37,810 nucleotides of DNA. It comes from an uncultured Bacteroides sp. (GTDB lineage Bacteria; Bacteroidota; Bacteroidia; Bacteroidales; Bacteroidaceae). Positions 16,607 to 24,485 of this stretch are shown piece by piece. Location of the stretch: assembly GCA_900542985.1 (NCBI GenBank), contig UQPQ01000026.1, positions 1 to 37,810 on the forward strand. The letters are read 5' to 3'. Made by a program: the position numbers and the translations under genes. Below the pieces are notes generated by a model. That model had not been told where the DNA came from and did no database searches. It saw only the letters and a list, made by a program, of their open reading frames with translations. Numbering within the stretch: the stretch's first letter is position 1; the number at the start of each line of letters is the position of its first letter.

Positions 16607-16779
16607 AACATACAATCATCGCCATCGACTCTAGCCCATTCATATATCCAACAAATAATGATGCCCTTCCTATACATCAACATAATATCCATAAATTTGC
16701 AACTTTTTTTACTGGCATTTTTGAGTTCCAAGAAACAGTCAATTATATAATATATACAAATTGAAAAACTTCTCTTTCA

Positions 16780-16811
16780 TTTGTCTAGGCACTCATCTTT
16801 CACTATATTTG
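16780..16811 (+). promoter_or_regulatory. Promoter of the kinase-peptidase-PqqD-nucleotidyltransferase operon
   Basis: -33 TTTG at 16780-16783, a 20-bp spacer and -7 TATATTTG at 16804-16811 match the consensus. Its position rules out translation from the in-frame ATG at 16781 and supports 16841 as the start. Confidence 0.75.
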
Positions 16812-16840
16812 TTCATTCATTTTCAATAATTCATTATACA

Positions 16841-17737
16841 ATGATAGAAAAACAATGGTATAAAGTAGGTGGATATTCTTTTTGTATCACAGTTGACTCA
16901 ATTCCCAATTTGCTCGAGACATTAACCAATTGTCATCCGTTCCGAATTTCTGAAGAAGAAGCAAAGTCAACGGATGAAACTATCTTCAACTTAGCTATCA
17001 AAGAATCCATACAAAAGCCTATATTTACAGGAAAATTCATTGTTCAGTTCGAAGGAGAAGGAATTTATCTTGATTTATACGAATCCACCAACGGCGAACA
17101 AATTTTTGCCATTTCCATGCAAAAACGTTCTATCGCCCTGTTAAAATTGGAACAGAATTCACCAAAGGCATCACTCATACTGGCAGCAGGTCTCAACCAT
17201 CAACAACAGACTTTTGCCATAAACAATACACTGATGCTACTTTACGCAATTCATACTGCTTGTAAAAATGCGTTATTGATTCATGCTTCTGTCATAGCCT
17301 GTAAAAACCATGGATATGTATTTTTAGGAAAAAGTGGAACCGGTAAGAGTACACACAGTCAGTTATGGCTGCAACACATAGAACAGAGTTATTTACTTAA
17401 TGATGATAACCCCGTGATCCGATTACATGACAACGAAGTGATTGTATACGGTACTCCTTGGAGTGGAAAAACACCTTGTTATTGTAATGAAAGTATGCCT
17501 TTAGGAGGAATTGTCCGACTCAGCCAATATCCGGAGAATAAAATTGAACGCCTGACTGGTGCTGCAGCCTATGCAGCTATAGCACCTTCCGCTTCAGCCA
17601 TTCGCTGGAAACAAGAATATGCAGAAGGTTTACACTCTACCCTATCCAAAATAGTTTCTCATATTGGTATCTATCATTTACAATGCCGTCCGGATAAAGA
17701 AGCCGCACTGTTATGTTATGAGACTATTAGCAAGTAA
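16841..17737 (+). CDS. HprK-like kinase of a RiPP-type accessory cassette
   Basis: A 298-residue protein whose C-terminal half has the HPr kinase/PEP carboxykinase-like P-loop fold: H148 (LLIHASV), Walker A GKSGTGKST (163-171), the acidic pair D188/D189 (LLNDDNP) and GTPWSGK near 204. The N-terminal 120 residues are a variable beta-rich domain. Free-standing HprK homologues of this size next to PqqD-like proteins are known from phosphorylated lasso-peptide clusters, where they modify the precursor; true HPr kinase is unlikely since no PTS genes are near. The start at 16841 follows the promoter at 16780-16811. The peptidase gene begins eight bases after its stop. The substrate is unknown. Confidence 0.8.
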   Translation: MIEKQWYKVGGYSFCITVDSIPNLLETLTNCHPFRISEEEAKSTDETIFNLAIKESIQKPIFTGKFIVQFEGEGIYLDLYESTNGEQIFAISMQKRSIALLKLEQNSPKASLILAAGLNHQQQTFAINNTLMLLYAIHTACKNALLIHASVIACKNHGYVFLGKSGTGKSTHSQLWLQHIEQSYLLNDDNPVIRLHDNEVIVYGTPWSGKTPCYCNESMPLGGIVRLSQYPENKIERLTGAAAYAAIAPSASAIRWKQEYAEGLHSTLSKIVSHIGIYHLQCRPDKEAALLCYETISK

Positions 17738-17745
17738 AATAAAAT

Positions 17746-18186
17746 ATGACAAACAAAATCATTGTTCCAAACGTTATTCTTTTGTCTGAGGTAGAACGAA
17801 TGCTAAAAGAAGGCAAGCAAGTCACACTCCGTGCAAAGGGTAATAGCATGCTGCCATTTATCCGAAATGGACGAGACAGCGTTATGCTGACAGGGAAATT
17901 TCAATTACAAAAAGGAGACATTGTGTTGGCCAAGACCAATCAGGGGACTTTCGTTTTACATCGTATCATCCGGCTCGATGAACAAACCATCACTTTAATG
18001 GGAGACGGAAATCTGAGGGGAACAGAAACATGTGAAAGAAAAGATGTTTTTGGAAAAGTTACCGCCATTTTGAAAAATGGGAAAACGATAAACCCATATA
18101 ATCCATGGAATTCTTGGAAATCGGTTTGTTGGATTAAACTTCTTCCTCTCAGAAGATATTTATTGGCAATATATCGCCGACTATAA
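17746..18186 (+). CDS. S24/S26 (SipW-like) peptidase lacking a membrane anchor
   Basis: A 146-residue protein with the signal-peptidase/LexA-type catalytic core: nucleophile S34 in GNSMLPFI, GDIVLA near 57, H72 in FVLHRI and D87 in LMGDGN, the Ser/His/Asp set of the SipW or eukaryotic signal-peptidase branch (His instead of the Lys of bacterial Lep). Unlike SipW it has no N-terminal or clear C-terminal membrane helix, only a basic tail with RRYLLAIYRRL. It therefore probably cleaves a cytoplasmic peptide or one presented at the membrane. It lies between the kinase and the PqqD-like gene, so processing of a peptide bound by that protein is the natural idea, though unproven. Confidence 0.78.
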   Translation: MTNKIIVPNVILLSEVERMLKEGKQVTLRAKGNSMLPFIRNGRDSVMLTGKFQLQKGDIVLAKTNQGTFVLHRIIRLDEQTITLMGDGNLRGTETCERKDVFGKVTAILKNGKTINPYNPWNSWKSVCWIKLLPLRRYLLAIYRRL

Positions 18187-18222
18187 ACACAAAAAATAAA
18201 AACATATAAATTTAATAGTATA

Positions 18223-18492
18223 ATGAGAATTAAAGAAGGATTTGTATTACGGGAAATTGCAGGAGAAAAGATTGTTTCAGGAGAGGGCTTAAATCAAATC
18301 AATTTCAATAAGATGATAACTTTAAATCCTACGGCTGCCTATCTTTGGGAAAATATACTTGGTAAAGAGTTTGATAATGAAATGCTAGCTGCACTTTTAG
18401 TAGAAAAATATGATGTGGATTATGACACTGCACTAAAAGATGCTACTGCATTATCGCAAAAATGGATACAAGCAGAGATTGTCTGCGAATAA
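18223..18492 (+). CDS. PqqD-family (RiPP recognition element) protein
   Basis: An 89-residue protein of the PqqD family: N-terminal beta-strands (FVLREIAGEKIVSGEG), then LNPTAAYLWENI, the most recognisable family signature, and the three-helix part with LLVEKYDVDYDTALKDATAL. PqqD proteins and RRE domains bind leader peptides and present them to modifying enzymes. This one is a stand-alone RRE, like the B1 proteins of lasso clusters. A 36-base gap with no encoded peptide separates it from the peptidase gene, and 12 bases separate it from the nucleotidyltransferase gene. Its client peptide is not obvious nearby. Confidence 0.85.
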   Translation: MRIKEGFVLREIAGEKIVSGEGLNQINFNKMITLNPTAAYLWENILGKEFDNEMLAALLVEKYDVDYDTALKDATALSQKWIQAEIVCE

Positions 18493-18504
18493 TCTACAAA
18501 AAAC

Positions 18505-19647
18505 ATGGAGCAATCTGTCACACAGCTTTTCGCACTTATCCGCAGTGGATTATGGAAAGAGCAACCGAATTTTAATCTATTCGGCAACGATACGAATTGG
18601 AACGAAGTATTTCAACTTGCCCAAAAGCAAACTGTATTAGGCTTCGTGATAGACGGACTGTCTATGCTACCAATAGCATTGCAACCCAACAAAGGTATGC
18701 AAATAAAAGCTCATTCCCTTCAGATACGCACCACGCAGCACCATCATCTGCTAAACGATGTAATCAGTGAATTATCGTCTCGTCTGAAAAAAGAAGGCAT
18801 ACATTCTGTGCTACTGAAAGGACAAGGACTGGCTCAAAATTATCCTGACCCTTTCAAACGGGCCTGCGGCGACATTGATTTGTATGTAGGAAACCATAAT
18901 TATAAAAAGACCTGCCAGTTACTCAAACAATGGGGGATGCTGAAGGGAGAAGCGGAAGAAAGCAGCCACCATCTTCATTTCTTTTATAGAGAAGTACCTA
19001 TCGAAATACATCGTATTGCAGGTATTCTTTATGGTTTGTTCCGAAACAAGCGTTTCCGTAAATGGAGTGATACTCTCCTTCAGGGTGAGGAATGTCGATC
19101 TTGTAATCTTGGAGGAGAAGCGGTATACCTTCCACCTATACGATTCGACGCCATGTTTATTTTTTATCACATGTATCGTCATCTGATTACAGGAGGAGTA
19201 GGACTTCGTCAGCTTTGCGACTGTGTGATGTATTTACACAGATTCAAGGATGAAATCAATCGTAATCTTCTACACGAAGATTTATGCCGTATGGGATTGA
19301 TGCGTATATGGAAAATCTTTGGATGTATTGCAGTACATCATCTTGGTTTACCCAAAGAAGAGTTTCCATTCTATTCAGATACTGCAGAGATTAAGGAATT
19401 ATCTGAATTTCTACTTGAAGAGGTCATTTTACGCAATGGAAACTTTGGACATTATAACCCCGACAAACAAGCACGCCCGAAAGGTTACCTTGCCGGAAAG
19501 TTATTCTCTTTACGAAACACACTGCTGTATCTAAGAAAAATGCAACGGATATTTGGCAGTGAGACACTAAATTTCCTTCTCTTCTATATTTATAAAGGAA
19601 TAAGCAATATTTTGCATGATACAATTTACGGAAAGAAAAAGAAATAA
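18505..19647 (+). CDS. PF14907-type nucleotidyltransferase
   Basis: A 380-residue protein with the 'uncharacterised nucleotidyltransferase' pattern: LLKGQGLAQNYPDP (from about 103) followed by GDIDLYV, where D123 and D125 are the metal-binding acidic pair of the polymerase-beta superfamily. The rest is helical with conserved EIHRIAG and FIFYHMYRHL segments. Homologues occur in lasso-peptide clusters (the N protein of paeninodin-like loci) and in sugar or peptide tailoring regions; no product has been firmly assigned that I know of. It is the last gene of the four-gene operon, and no terminator hairpin with a T tract was found after it; the palindromic repeat at 19719-19815 is the only strong structure. 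Confidence 0.82.
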   Translation: MEQSVTQLFALIRSGLWKEQPNFNLFGNDTNWNEVFQLAQKQTVLGFVIDGLSMLPIALQPNKGMQIKAHSLQIRTTQHHHLLNDVISELSSRLKKEGIHSVLLKGQGLAQNYPDPFKRACGDIDLYVGNHNYKKTCQLLKQWGMLKGEAEESSHHLHFFYREVPIEIHRIAGILYGLFRNKRFRKWSDTLLQGEECRSCNLGGEAVYLPPIRFDAMFIFYHMYRHLITGGVGLRQLCDCVMYLHRFKDEINRNLLHEDLCRMGLMRIWKIFGCIAVHHLGLPKEEFPFYSDTAEIKELSEFLLEEVILRNGNFGHYNPDKQARPKGYLAGKLFSLRNTLLYLRKMQRIFGSETLNFLLFYIYKGISNILHDTIYGKKKK

Positions 19648-20018
19648 AAAAGTACCCAATCCTTAATTGATCTTACCGTTTATAAAAGTTACCTCAAAAT
19701 AAGATTTAACTAGTATTTTGTCATTCTGAACGAAGTGAAGAATCTCCAAAATATGAGCTGATGCATATAAAACCAGCTTTGCCGACTTTGTTTCTTCACT
19801 ACGCTCAGAATAACATATTGAAATAAGAATTTCTTACTATATTCATCCTTTTTTATGTGACTTTATTGGCAAAAATTGCCTATAATACTCATAATCTGAA
19901 ACGAAACAAGTATAAAAACAAGCTACGCCAATATTTATTCTCACATGATTAAAATATCCGCTGGAATAGTTCCAGAGACATCACACAAAAGAAGATATCA
20001 TGAGAAGATTAAAAGAAT
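19648..20018. other. 371-bp intergenic region, convergent genes, no ORF
   Basis: The gap between the nucleotidyltransferase gene and the end of the GH65 gene holds the dispersed-type palindrome at 19719-19815 and a small inverted repeat GGCAA/TTGCC at 19868-19880. I see no coding region or tRNA in it. Confidence 0.7.
19719..19815. repeat. Palindromic dispersed-type repeat (TCATTCTGA...GAAGAA family)
   Basis: The 24-base arms 19719-19742 and 19792-19815 are inverted copies with three mismatches (left arm begins TGTCATTCTGAACGAAG). The core resembles a short interspersed sequence met in many bacterial genomes, including Bacteroidota, between genes. The 49-base centre contains a small AGCTG/CAGCT pairing. 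It is probably a non-autonomous REP- or MITE-like element. Other copies cannot be seen in this window. Confidence 0.7.
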
Positions 20019-22031
20019 TCACTTCCGAAAAGCAGGAGTCTTTATCTCTACTTTCTTCCAATGAGCTGGACAAACAGACTGTATCCGTTCCACACCTCCT
20101 TTTGCAGCTACATTCCATCCGGCAAAACCATAAATGATTGCTTGTAGCACTCCTCCTGCTCCGGTAAGGAAATAAGGGTTGGTACCACCTTTTGTTTCTG
20201 CCATAACCCGGAAAGGAGGGAGCAAATAAGGCTCATATGCCTCCCGGAACCAATATCCTGCTTTTTTCTGATCTCCCAAACGGGCATATAACAAAGCAAA
20301 GACAGCCTGTGTCATGGCAGGAGTACCTGCATCAGGCACTTTCTGACTGTAATATTCCAAATCAAGTTTAATTTGTACAGAGTCGGTAATCAACTTCAAC
20401 GGATAGGCAAGCAAATTAACATCTGCCTGCTTGATATGCTGTCCCTTATATGAATCATGCTCCCGAGTTACTCCATTTTTCATTTTCGTAAATACCAGAT
20501 GCGAAGCAATATACTGCCATGCTGTATCGGCAGGAAGTCCTAACTCCTGAGCTGCACGAGTCGCATATTCCAAATTCAAGCGGGCTGCTGCATTCGTAAA
20601 TGCATTGTTGTCTACATTCTCTGCCCATTCATCGGCACATACCACATTTTTTATTTCATAGCGTCCTTCCTTGTACACCACCCTACTCTTCCAAAAACGA
20701 GCAGTCTGCTCCAACAGTGGCCATCCTTTTTCATGCAACCATTCCTTATCCTTTGTTACCAGATAATACTGCCATGCAGCCCAAGCTACATCAGCCGTAA
20801 TATGATGCTCGTAAGGTCCGGACAACGAACTAACGGGAGTCTTTTCAACACCAGTTACTGCACTTTCCCAAGGAAACATTGCACCATCGTATCCATGAAG
20901 AAACGCATTCTGCCGTGCTTCTTCTAAACGATTTACCCGATATTCCAACAATTCTTTTGCCAAATCGGGATGAAGAACAAGCAACACCGGATACATCCAT
21001 ATTTCTGTATCCCAGAACACATGTCCGGTATACCCTTGTCCTGTCAGTCCCATAGGAGACAGTGAATAACCTGTTCCTTTACGCACCGATGCATACAGAT
21101 GATACAGCATATTGTGCACATCCTGTTGTACCTGCTTATCACCTTCTACCACAATATCACCTTCCCATAATTTTTCCCACTCACGGTTGTGTGCCTCTAT
21201 CAATGCCTCTCTTCCCTGAAGTGCAGTATATACCGACATTCGTTCAGCAGTATTATAAGGGTCGGCAGTATGCATAGAAGAGAGCAGTGTACCTACCAGC
21301 GAAAAAGTATACTCTTCGTTTTTCTGTAAATGACGGGTAAACTGCATAAGATGAGAATCTGTATGTCGCATTTCATGAATAACACGAGGTTCCTCGCCTT
21401 TCTTTTCAGGAAAAATAAAACTATTGCTTGCCACAACCGTTGTCTTCCCCGAAGGAGTCTGGGCTACCGTTGTAAGCAAAGGGATATAAGCATGAGGAGG
21501 GTTCACCTCATTAAAATAGTTCCGGTTATCACGATAGGCAGCCGGAGTCTGTACGATATTTTCTGCAACAATTGCAGTTTTACGAAGAGCTTTCACTGTA
21601 ACATCCAACATCACCGAATGAGGTAAATGGCGCAAGGCATAATACGTATAATGCACTGTAGCCACATCCTTAAAACGGAAAGAACCGGTTAATGTCCCAT
21701 TACGCATATCCAGACATTGGGTATAATGAGATATGTTTGCAGATGAAAGTTCCTCCCAACCGATAAGCAAACGAAAATCCAACAAGTTGAAAGCAGAAAT
21801 TCGCCCAGAAATGCGCCCTGGCCCATACGAATCATATAAACCAGCCAATACCACTTCTTTCAACTTCAGCGGCTCGGGAGAAGAAACAAGTCCAATCATA
21901 CCGTTTCCAGAGGTTACTCCATAGTACTGAGTCCGGTCAATACTATCTGCCCGAAGCAGCCAACGGTCTTGTGCCATAGCCGAAGCCAGACACAAGACCG
22001 TTGTCAACAAATAAAAAGCAAAACGTTTCAT
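20019..22031 (-). CDS. Secreted GH65 alpha-glucosidase (kojibiose hydrolase-like)
   Basis: A 670-residue glycoside hydrolase with a signal peptide (1-20, ending ASAMAQ), a beta-sandwich N-terminal domain and an (alpha/alpha)6 catalytic barrel from about 290. GH65 hallmarks: GHVFWDTEIW (336-345), the acid E468 in ADEWAENVDNN and IKQADV (533-538). A second glutamate, E612 in MAETKGGTNPY, lies 144 residues later, the same spacing I recall for the acid/base pair of the Flavobacterium johnsoniae GH65 alpha-1,2-glucosidase. It would provide the general base that phosphorylases of the family lack. So hydrolysis of an alpha-glucoside in the periplasm is likely. It is coupled to the GH97 gene by a TAATG stop-start overlap. 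Confidence 0.85.
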   Translation of the reverse strand: MKRFAFYLLTTVLCLASAMAQDRWLLRADSIDRTQYYGVTSGNGMIGLVSSPEPLKLKEVVLAGLYDSYGPGRISGRISAFNLLDFRLLIGWEELSSANISHYTQCLDMRNGTLTGSFRFKDVATVHYTYYALRHLPHSVMLDVTVKALRKTAIVAENIVQTPAAYRDNRNYFNEVNPPHAYIPLLTTVAQTPSGKTTVVASNSFIFPEKKGEEPRVIHEMRHTDSHLMQFTRHLQKNEEYTFSLVGTLLSSMHTADPYNTAERMSVYTALQGREALIEAHNREWEKLWEGDIVVEGDKQVQQDVHNMLYHLYASVRKGTGYSLSPMGLTGQGYTGHVFWDTEIWMYPVLLVLHPDLAKELLEYRVNRLEEARQNAFLHGYDGAMFPWESAVTGVEKTPVSSLSGPYEHHITADVAWAAWQYYLVTKDKEWLHEKGWPLLEQTARFWKSRVVYKEGRYEIKNVVCADEWAENVDNNAFTNAAARLNLEYATRAAQELGLPADTAWQYIASHLVFTKMKNGVTREHDSYKGQHIKQADVNLLAYPLKLITDSVQIKLDLEYYSQKVPDAGTPAMTQAVFALLYARLGDQKKAGYWFREAYEPYLLPPFRVMAETKGGTNPYFLTGAGGVLQAIIYGFAGWNVAAKGGVERIQSVCPAHWKKVEIKTPAFRK

Positions 22032-24142
22032 TATAATTCTTTAATACTGATTGCTACACCGCCACTAGGTGCCAAACGTTGTTTCAAAACAGTTTTACTG
22101 CTCACCTTTTTGGTTGAAATTACATAGTCTTTAGGATTGGTACGCCAATCAGCTTTCTTTCCATCTGCATAGATAGTAGCCTGATACTTCTTTCCTGCAG
22201 GCAAGAAGCTCAAGTCAATTACCGCTTCACGAGCATTCTCGTCCGTAATACCACCAATATACCACTCATTCTTTCCTTTTGCTTTACGGGCAATCGTGAT
22301 ATAATCACCCGGTTCTGCTTCAAGAATATACGTATGATCCCAATCTACAGCTACATCTTTTATAAACTGGAAAGCATCCAAATGCTTTTCGTAGTTCTGA
22401 TACAAGTCTGCAGCCATCTGAAGCGGACTATACATAGTCACATAAAGAGCAAGCTGCTTGGTAAGCGTACTGCTGAGTTTATTATTCTTCGAACCACCAT
22501 AAGTAGACAAGTCTCCTTCGAAGATACCTGGAGTATAATCCATCGGACCACCCATCAGTCTGGTAAACGGCAAGATAGTAGTATGGTCGGGAGTAATACC
22601 ATTGAATGATTCAAATTCTGTTCCACGTGCAGATTCCTGTGCAATCCAGTTCGGATAAGTACGACACATACCGGTAGGACGCACTGCCTCATGCGAATTG
22701 ACCATAATCCGATAACGCGCAGCCGTTTCTGCCACATAATTGTAGTGGTTCACCATCCACTGTCCATCATGATGCTCACTGCGTGGAATCATTTTTCCTA
22801 CATAGCCAGTCTTCACCGCATCATATCCATTATCTTTCATAAAACGGAACGCATCCTGCAACTGACGTTCATAATCTGCCACCGAAGAAGTTGTTTCGTG
22901 ATGCATGATAATCTTTATCCCCTTCGATGCTGCATAACGATTCAGCTCTTTCACATCGAAATCAGGATATGCTTTTGTAAAGCTATAAATTCGCTCTTTA
23001 CCAAAAGCCCAGTTGTCTTCCCAACCTTCATTCCATCCTTCTACCAGTACTGCATCAAATCCGTGCTTTGCGGCAAAATCAATGTATTCTTTCACATGGG
23101 CAGTATTGGCTCCATGATGTCCGTTCGGCTTTAATGTAGTATAATCAGTCTTTCCTATGATGATGTCCTGATTATCGGTATAAGCCCACGAAGAGTTCGT
23201 TCCGATAAAATACTCCCACCAAACTCCTACATACTTGGTTGGCTTAATCCATGAAGTATCTTCTATCTTACACGGCTCATTCAAGTTCAGAATCAAGTTA
23301 GATGCCAGAATATCACGTGCATCATCGCTCACTACCACCGTACGCCATGGACTTGTTGTACCAGTTTGGATAAATCCTCTAAATCCGTTACGGTCTGGAG
23401 TAAGGTGAGCACTCATACGGAAAGTCTTGTCGTCCAGATTCAAACACATAGCTGGATAATCCACCAGTGCAGCTTCATGAATATTTACATAGAGTCCCTC
23501 GCCTGTCTTCATCATTAGCGGTGTCTGCACTGCCAGTTCTTTAGGAGGAGCTTGAGCAGCAAGCGGTTCTTTCAATACGGCATCTTTCAAGCCTGCCACC
23601 TCCGACAAACGAGATGTAGTTACCGGATACTCATTTGAATCATAGTCAGCCGGAATCCAGAATGCTTTATGATCTCCTGCCAAACTGAATTCTGTATTTT
23701 CCTGCATAATGATAAAATGACGCAGTTCTTTTTGTACCGGGAATTCATATCGAAATCCCAGCCCGTCATCGAAGAGACGGAAACGAATATTCAACAGCCA
23801 ACCAGTTTTTTTCTGACGTAAGGCTACAAACATTTCCTTATGATTATCACGAATCTCCTTGTTTTGTCCCCACACTGTTTCCCATGTGGTATCCGATTCA
23901 GCGAACTTTGTATCAACTATTTCAAAATCTTGATTGAACTGATAATCCGGATGCAAGACAAATCCCATCTTACTTTCTTTAATAATCGGCTTACCTTTAT
24001 AATCCAAAGAGTAAACAGGGGTTTCTGTACCCGACAAATGAAAATCTAATACCAGATTGCCATCTGGTGACTTCAAGGTTTGTGCCCATGCACTTCCTGT
24101 AGCAAATAGACTTAAAGCTAATGATAAAATAAAATGTCTCAT
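22031..24142 (-). CDS. GH97 alpha-glucosidase, inverting SusB type
   Basis: A 703-residue exported enzyme (signal peptide 1-20, ending GSAWAQ) with the GH97 layout: N-terminal beta-super-sandwich (about 25-290), a TIM barrel (about 295-570) and a C-terminal beta-domain. The inverting machinery is intact: E416 (HHETTSS) and E485 (NSHEAVRPTG) as base residues and E509 (SARGTE) as acid, spaced like E439, E508 and E532 of B. thetaiotaomicron SusB. It should release glucose from alpha-glucosides in the periplasm. There is no lipobox. It is first in a two-gene operon with GH65 and lies without SusC/SusD or a regulator. A weak -7 (TATATTCG, 24168-24175) precedes it. Confidence 0.92.
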   Translation of the reverse strand: MRHFILSLALSLFATGSAWAQTLKSPDGNLVLDFHLSGTETPVYSLDYKGKPIIKESKMGFVLHPDYQFNQDFEIVDTKFAESDTTWETVWGQNKEIRDNHKEMFVALRQKKTGWLLNIRFRLFDDGLGFRYEFPVQKELRHFIIMQENTEFSLAGDHKAFWIPADYDSNEYPVTTSRLSEVAGLKDAVLKEPLAAQAPPKELAVQTPLMMKTGEGLYVNIHEAALVDYPAMCLNLDDKTFRMSAHLTPDRNGFRGFIQTGTTSPWRTVVVSDDARDILASNLILNLNEPCKIEDTSWIKPTKYVGVWWEYFIGTNSSWAYTDNQDIIIGKTDYTTLKPNGHHGANTAHVKEYIDFAAKHGFDAVLVEGWNEGWEDNWAFGKERIYSFTKAYPDFDVKELNRYAASKGIKIIMHHETTSSVADYERQLQDAFRFMKDNGYDAVKTGYVGKMIPRSEHHDGQWMVNHYNYVAETAARYRIMVNSHEAVRPTGMCRTYPNWIAQESARGTEFESFNGITPDHTTILPFTRLMGGPMDYTPGIFEGDLSTYGGSKNNKLSSTLTKQLALYVTMYSPLQMAADLYQNYEKHLDAFQFIKDVAVDWDHTYILEAEPGDYITIARKAKGKNEWYIGGITDENAREAVIDLSFLPAGKKYQATIYADGKKADWRTNPKDYVISTKKVSSKTVLKQRLAPSGGVAISIKEL

Positions 24143-24364
24143 GTGTATTGTTTAATAGATAGATGTGCGAATATAATAATTTTCAATATAGTTTTTGTCC
24201 TACAATTTAAAGTATTTTACCTGAAGCATAGAGTTCATTCTCCTTATTACAAAAAAGAATTCCAGGAAAGCACATAAACCTAGAAATGAAAATACTTATA
24301 CTCTTTCTCCCTATATCGTAGTTTACAAGAATAAACAATATAATAAAATGATAAAAATATATTG

Positions 24365-24385
24365 TTTTTCGATAAAATATTTATG
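24365..24385. promoter_or_regulatory. Upstream CGATAAA box (candidate operator 1)
   Basis: TTTTTCGATAAAATATTTAT resembles the perfect palindrome at 24435-24450 with an extra A in the centre. It lies just upstream of the -33 element. Confidence 0.5.
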
Positions 24386-24392
24386 TTTTTCT

Positions 24393-24422
24393 TTTGTAAT
24401 TAAAAAATAAGACATACATTTG
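24393..24422 (+). promoter_or_regulatory. Promoter of DUF3836-CPBP-DUF2975-XRE operon
   Basis: -33 TTTG at 24393-24396, 18-bp spacer and -7 TACATTTG at 24415-24422. The start site should be near 24429, inside the palindromic sequence that follows. Confidence 0.7.
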
Positions 24423-24424
24423 CA

Positions 24425-24450
24425 TATCGAAAAACGATAAATATTTATCG
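24425..24450. promoter_or_regulatory. Overlapping palindromes at the transcription start (candidate operator 2)
   Basis: CGATAAATATTTATCG (24435-24450) is a perfect 16-bp palindrome. It overlaps TATCG-AAAAA-CGATA (24425-24439). Both cover the expected start site, suiting repression, perhaps by the XRE protein at the end of the operon. Confidence 0.6.
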
Positions 24451-24485
24451 AAGAAACAAATTATAACATTAAACACAACACACAC

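Larger units (their letters stand above)
16190..16840. other. 650-bp AT-rich intergenic region with promoter, inverted repeat and doubtful small ORFs
   Basis: No confident gene is visible. It holds -7-like boxes on both strands (minus TAAATTTG at 16308-16315, possibly for the AraC gene; plus TATTTTTG at 16251-16258 and TAAATTTG at 16692-16699), which are cheap in such AT-rich DNA. An 11-bp inverted repeat lies at 16554-16564/16596-16606. Two short plus-strand reading frames deserve note: 16280-16417 (45 codons) and 16483-16764 (93 codons); the second has a less AT-biased stretch from about 16555 to 16650. Neither resembles a known family. Confidence 0.6.
24143..24485. other. 343-bp divergent regulatory region between GH97 and DUF3836 genes
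   Basis: This very AT-rich stretch holds a weak minus-strand -7 for the GH97 gene (24168-24175) and, on the plus strand, the DUF3836 promoter (24393-24422) bracketed by related CGATAAA boxes. No reading frame of interest was seen. Confidence 0.7.

Noticed and set aside
16517..16750. 77-codon plus-strand ORF
   Set aside because: Its codon pattern is poor (the other frame fits better) and the product looks like random low-complexity sequence.
16781..16840. Upstream start of the HprK-like kinase at 16781
   Set aside because: The promoter at 16780-16811 overlaps it, and the 20 extra residues do not resemble the family.
16841..17737. True HPr kinase of a PTS regulatory circuit
   Set aside because: No ptsH or other PTS gene is near, and the linkage to PqqD and nucleotidyltransferase genes points to a different role.
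16841..19647. Complete lasso-peptide cluster
   Set aside because: No asparagine-synthetase-like cyclase, no transglutaminase-like leader protease, no ABC exporter and no recognisable precursor; only accessory-type genes are present.
19868..19880. GGCAA/TTGCC inverted repeat as a terminator
   Set aside because: The stem is only five base pairs with a three-base loop and no T run follows.
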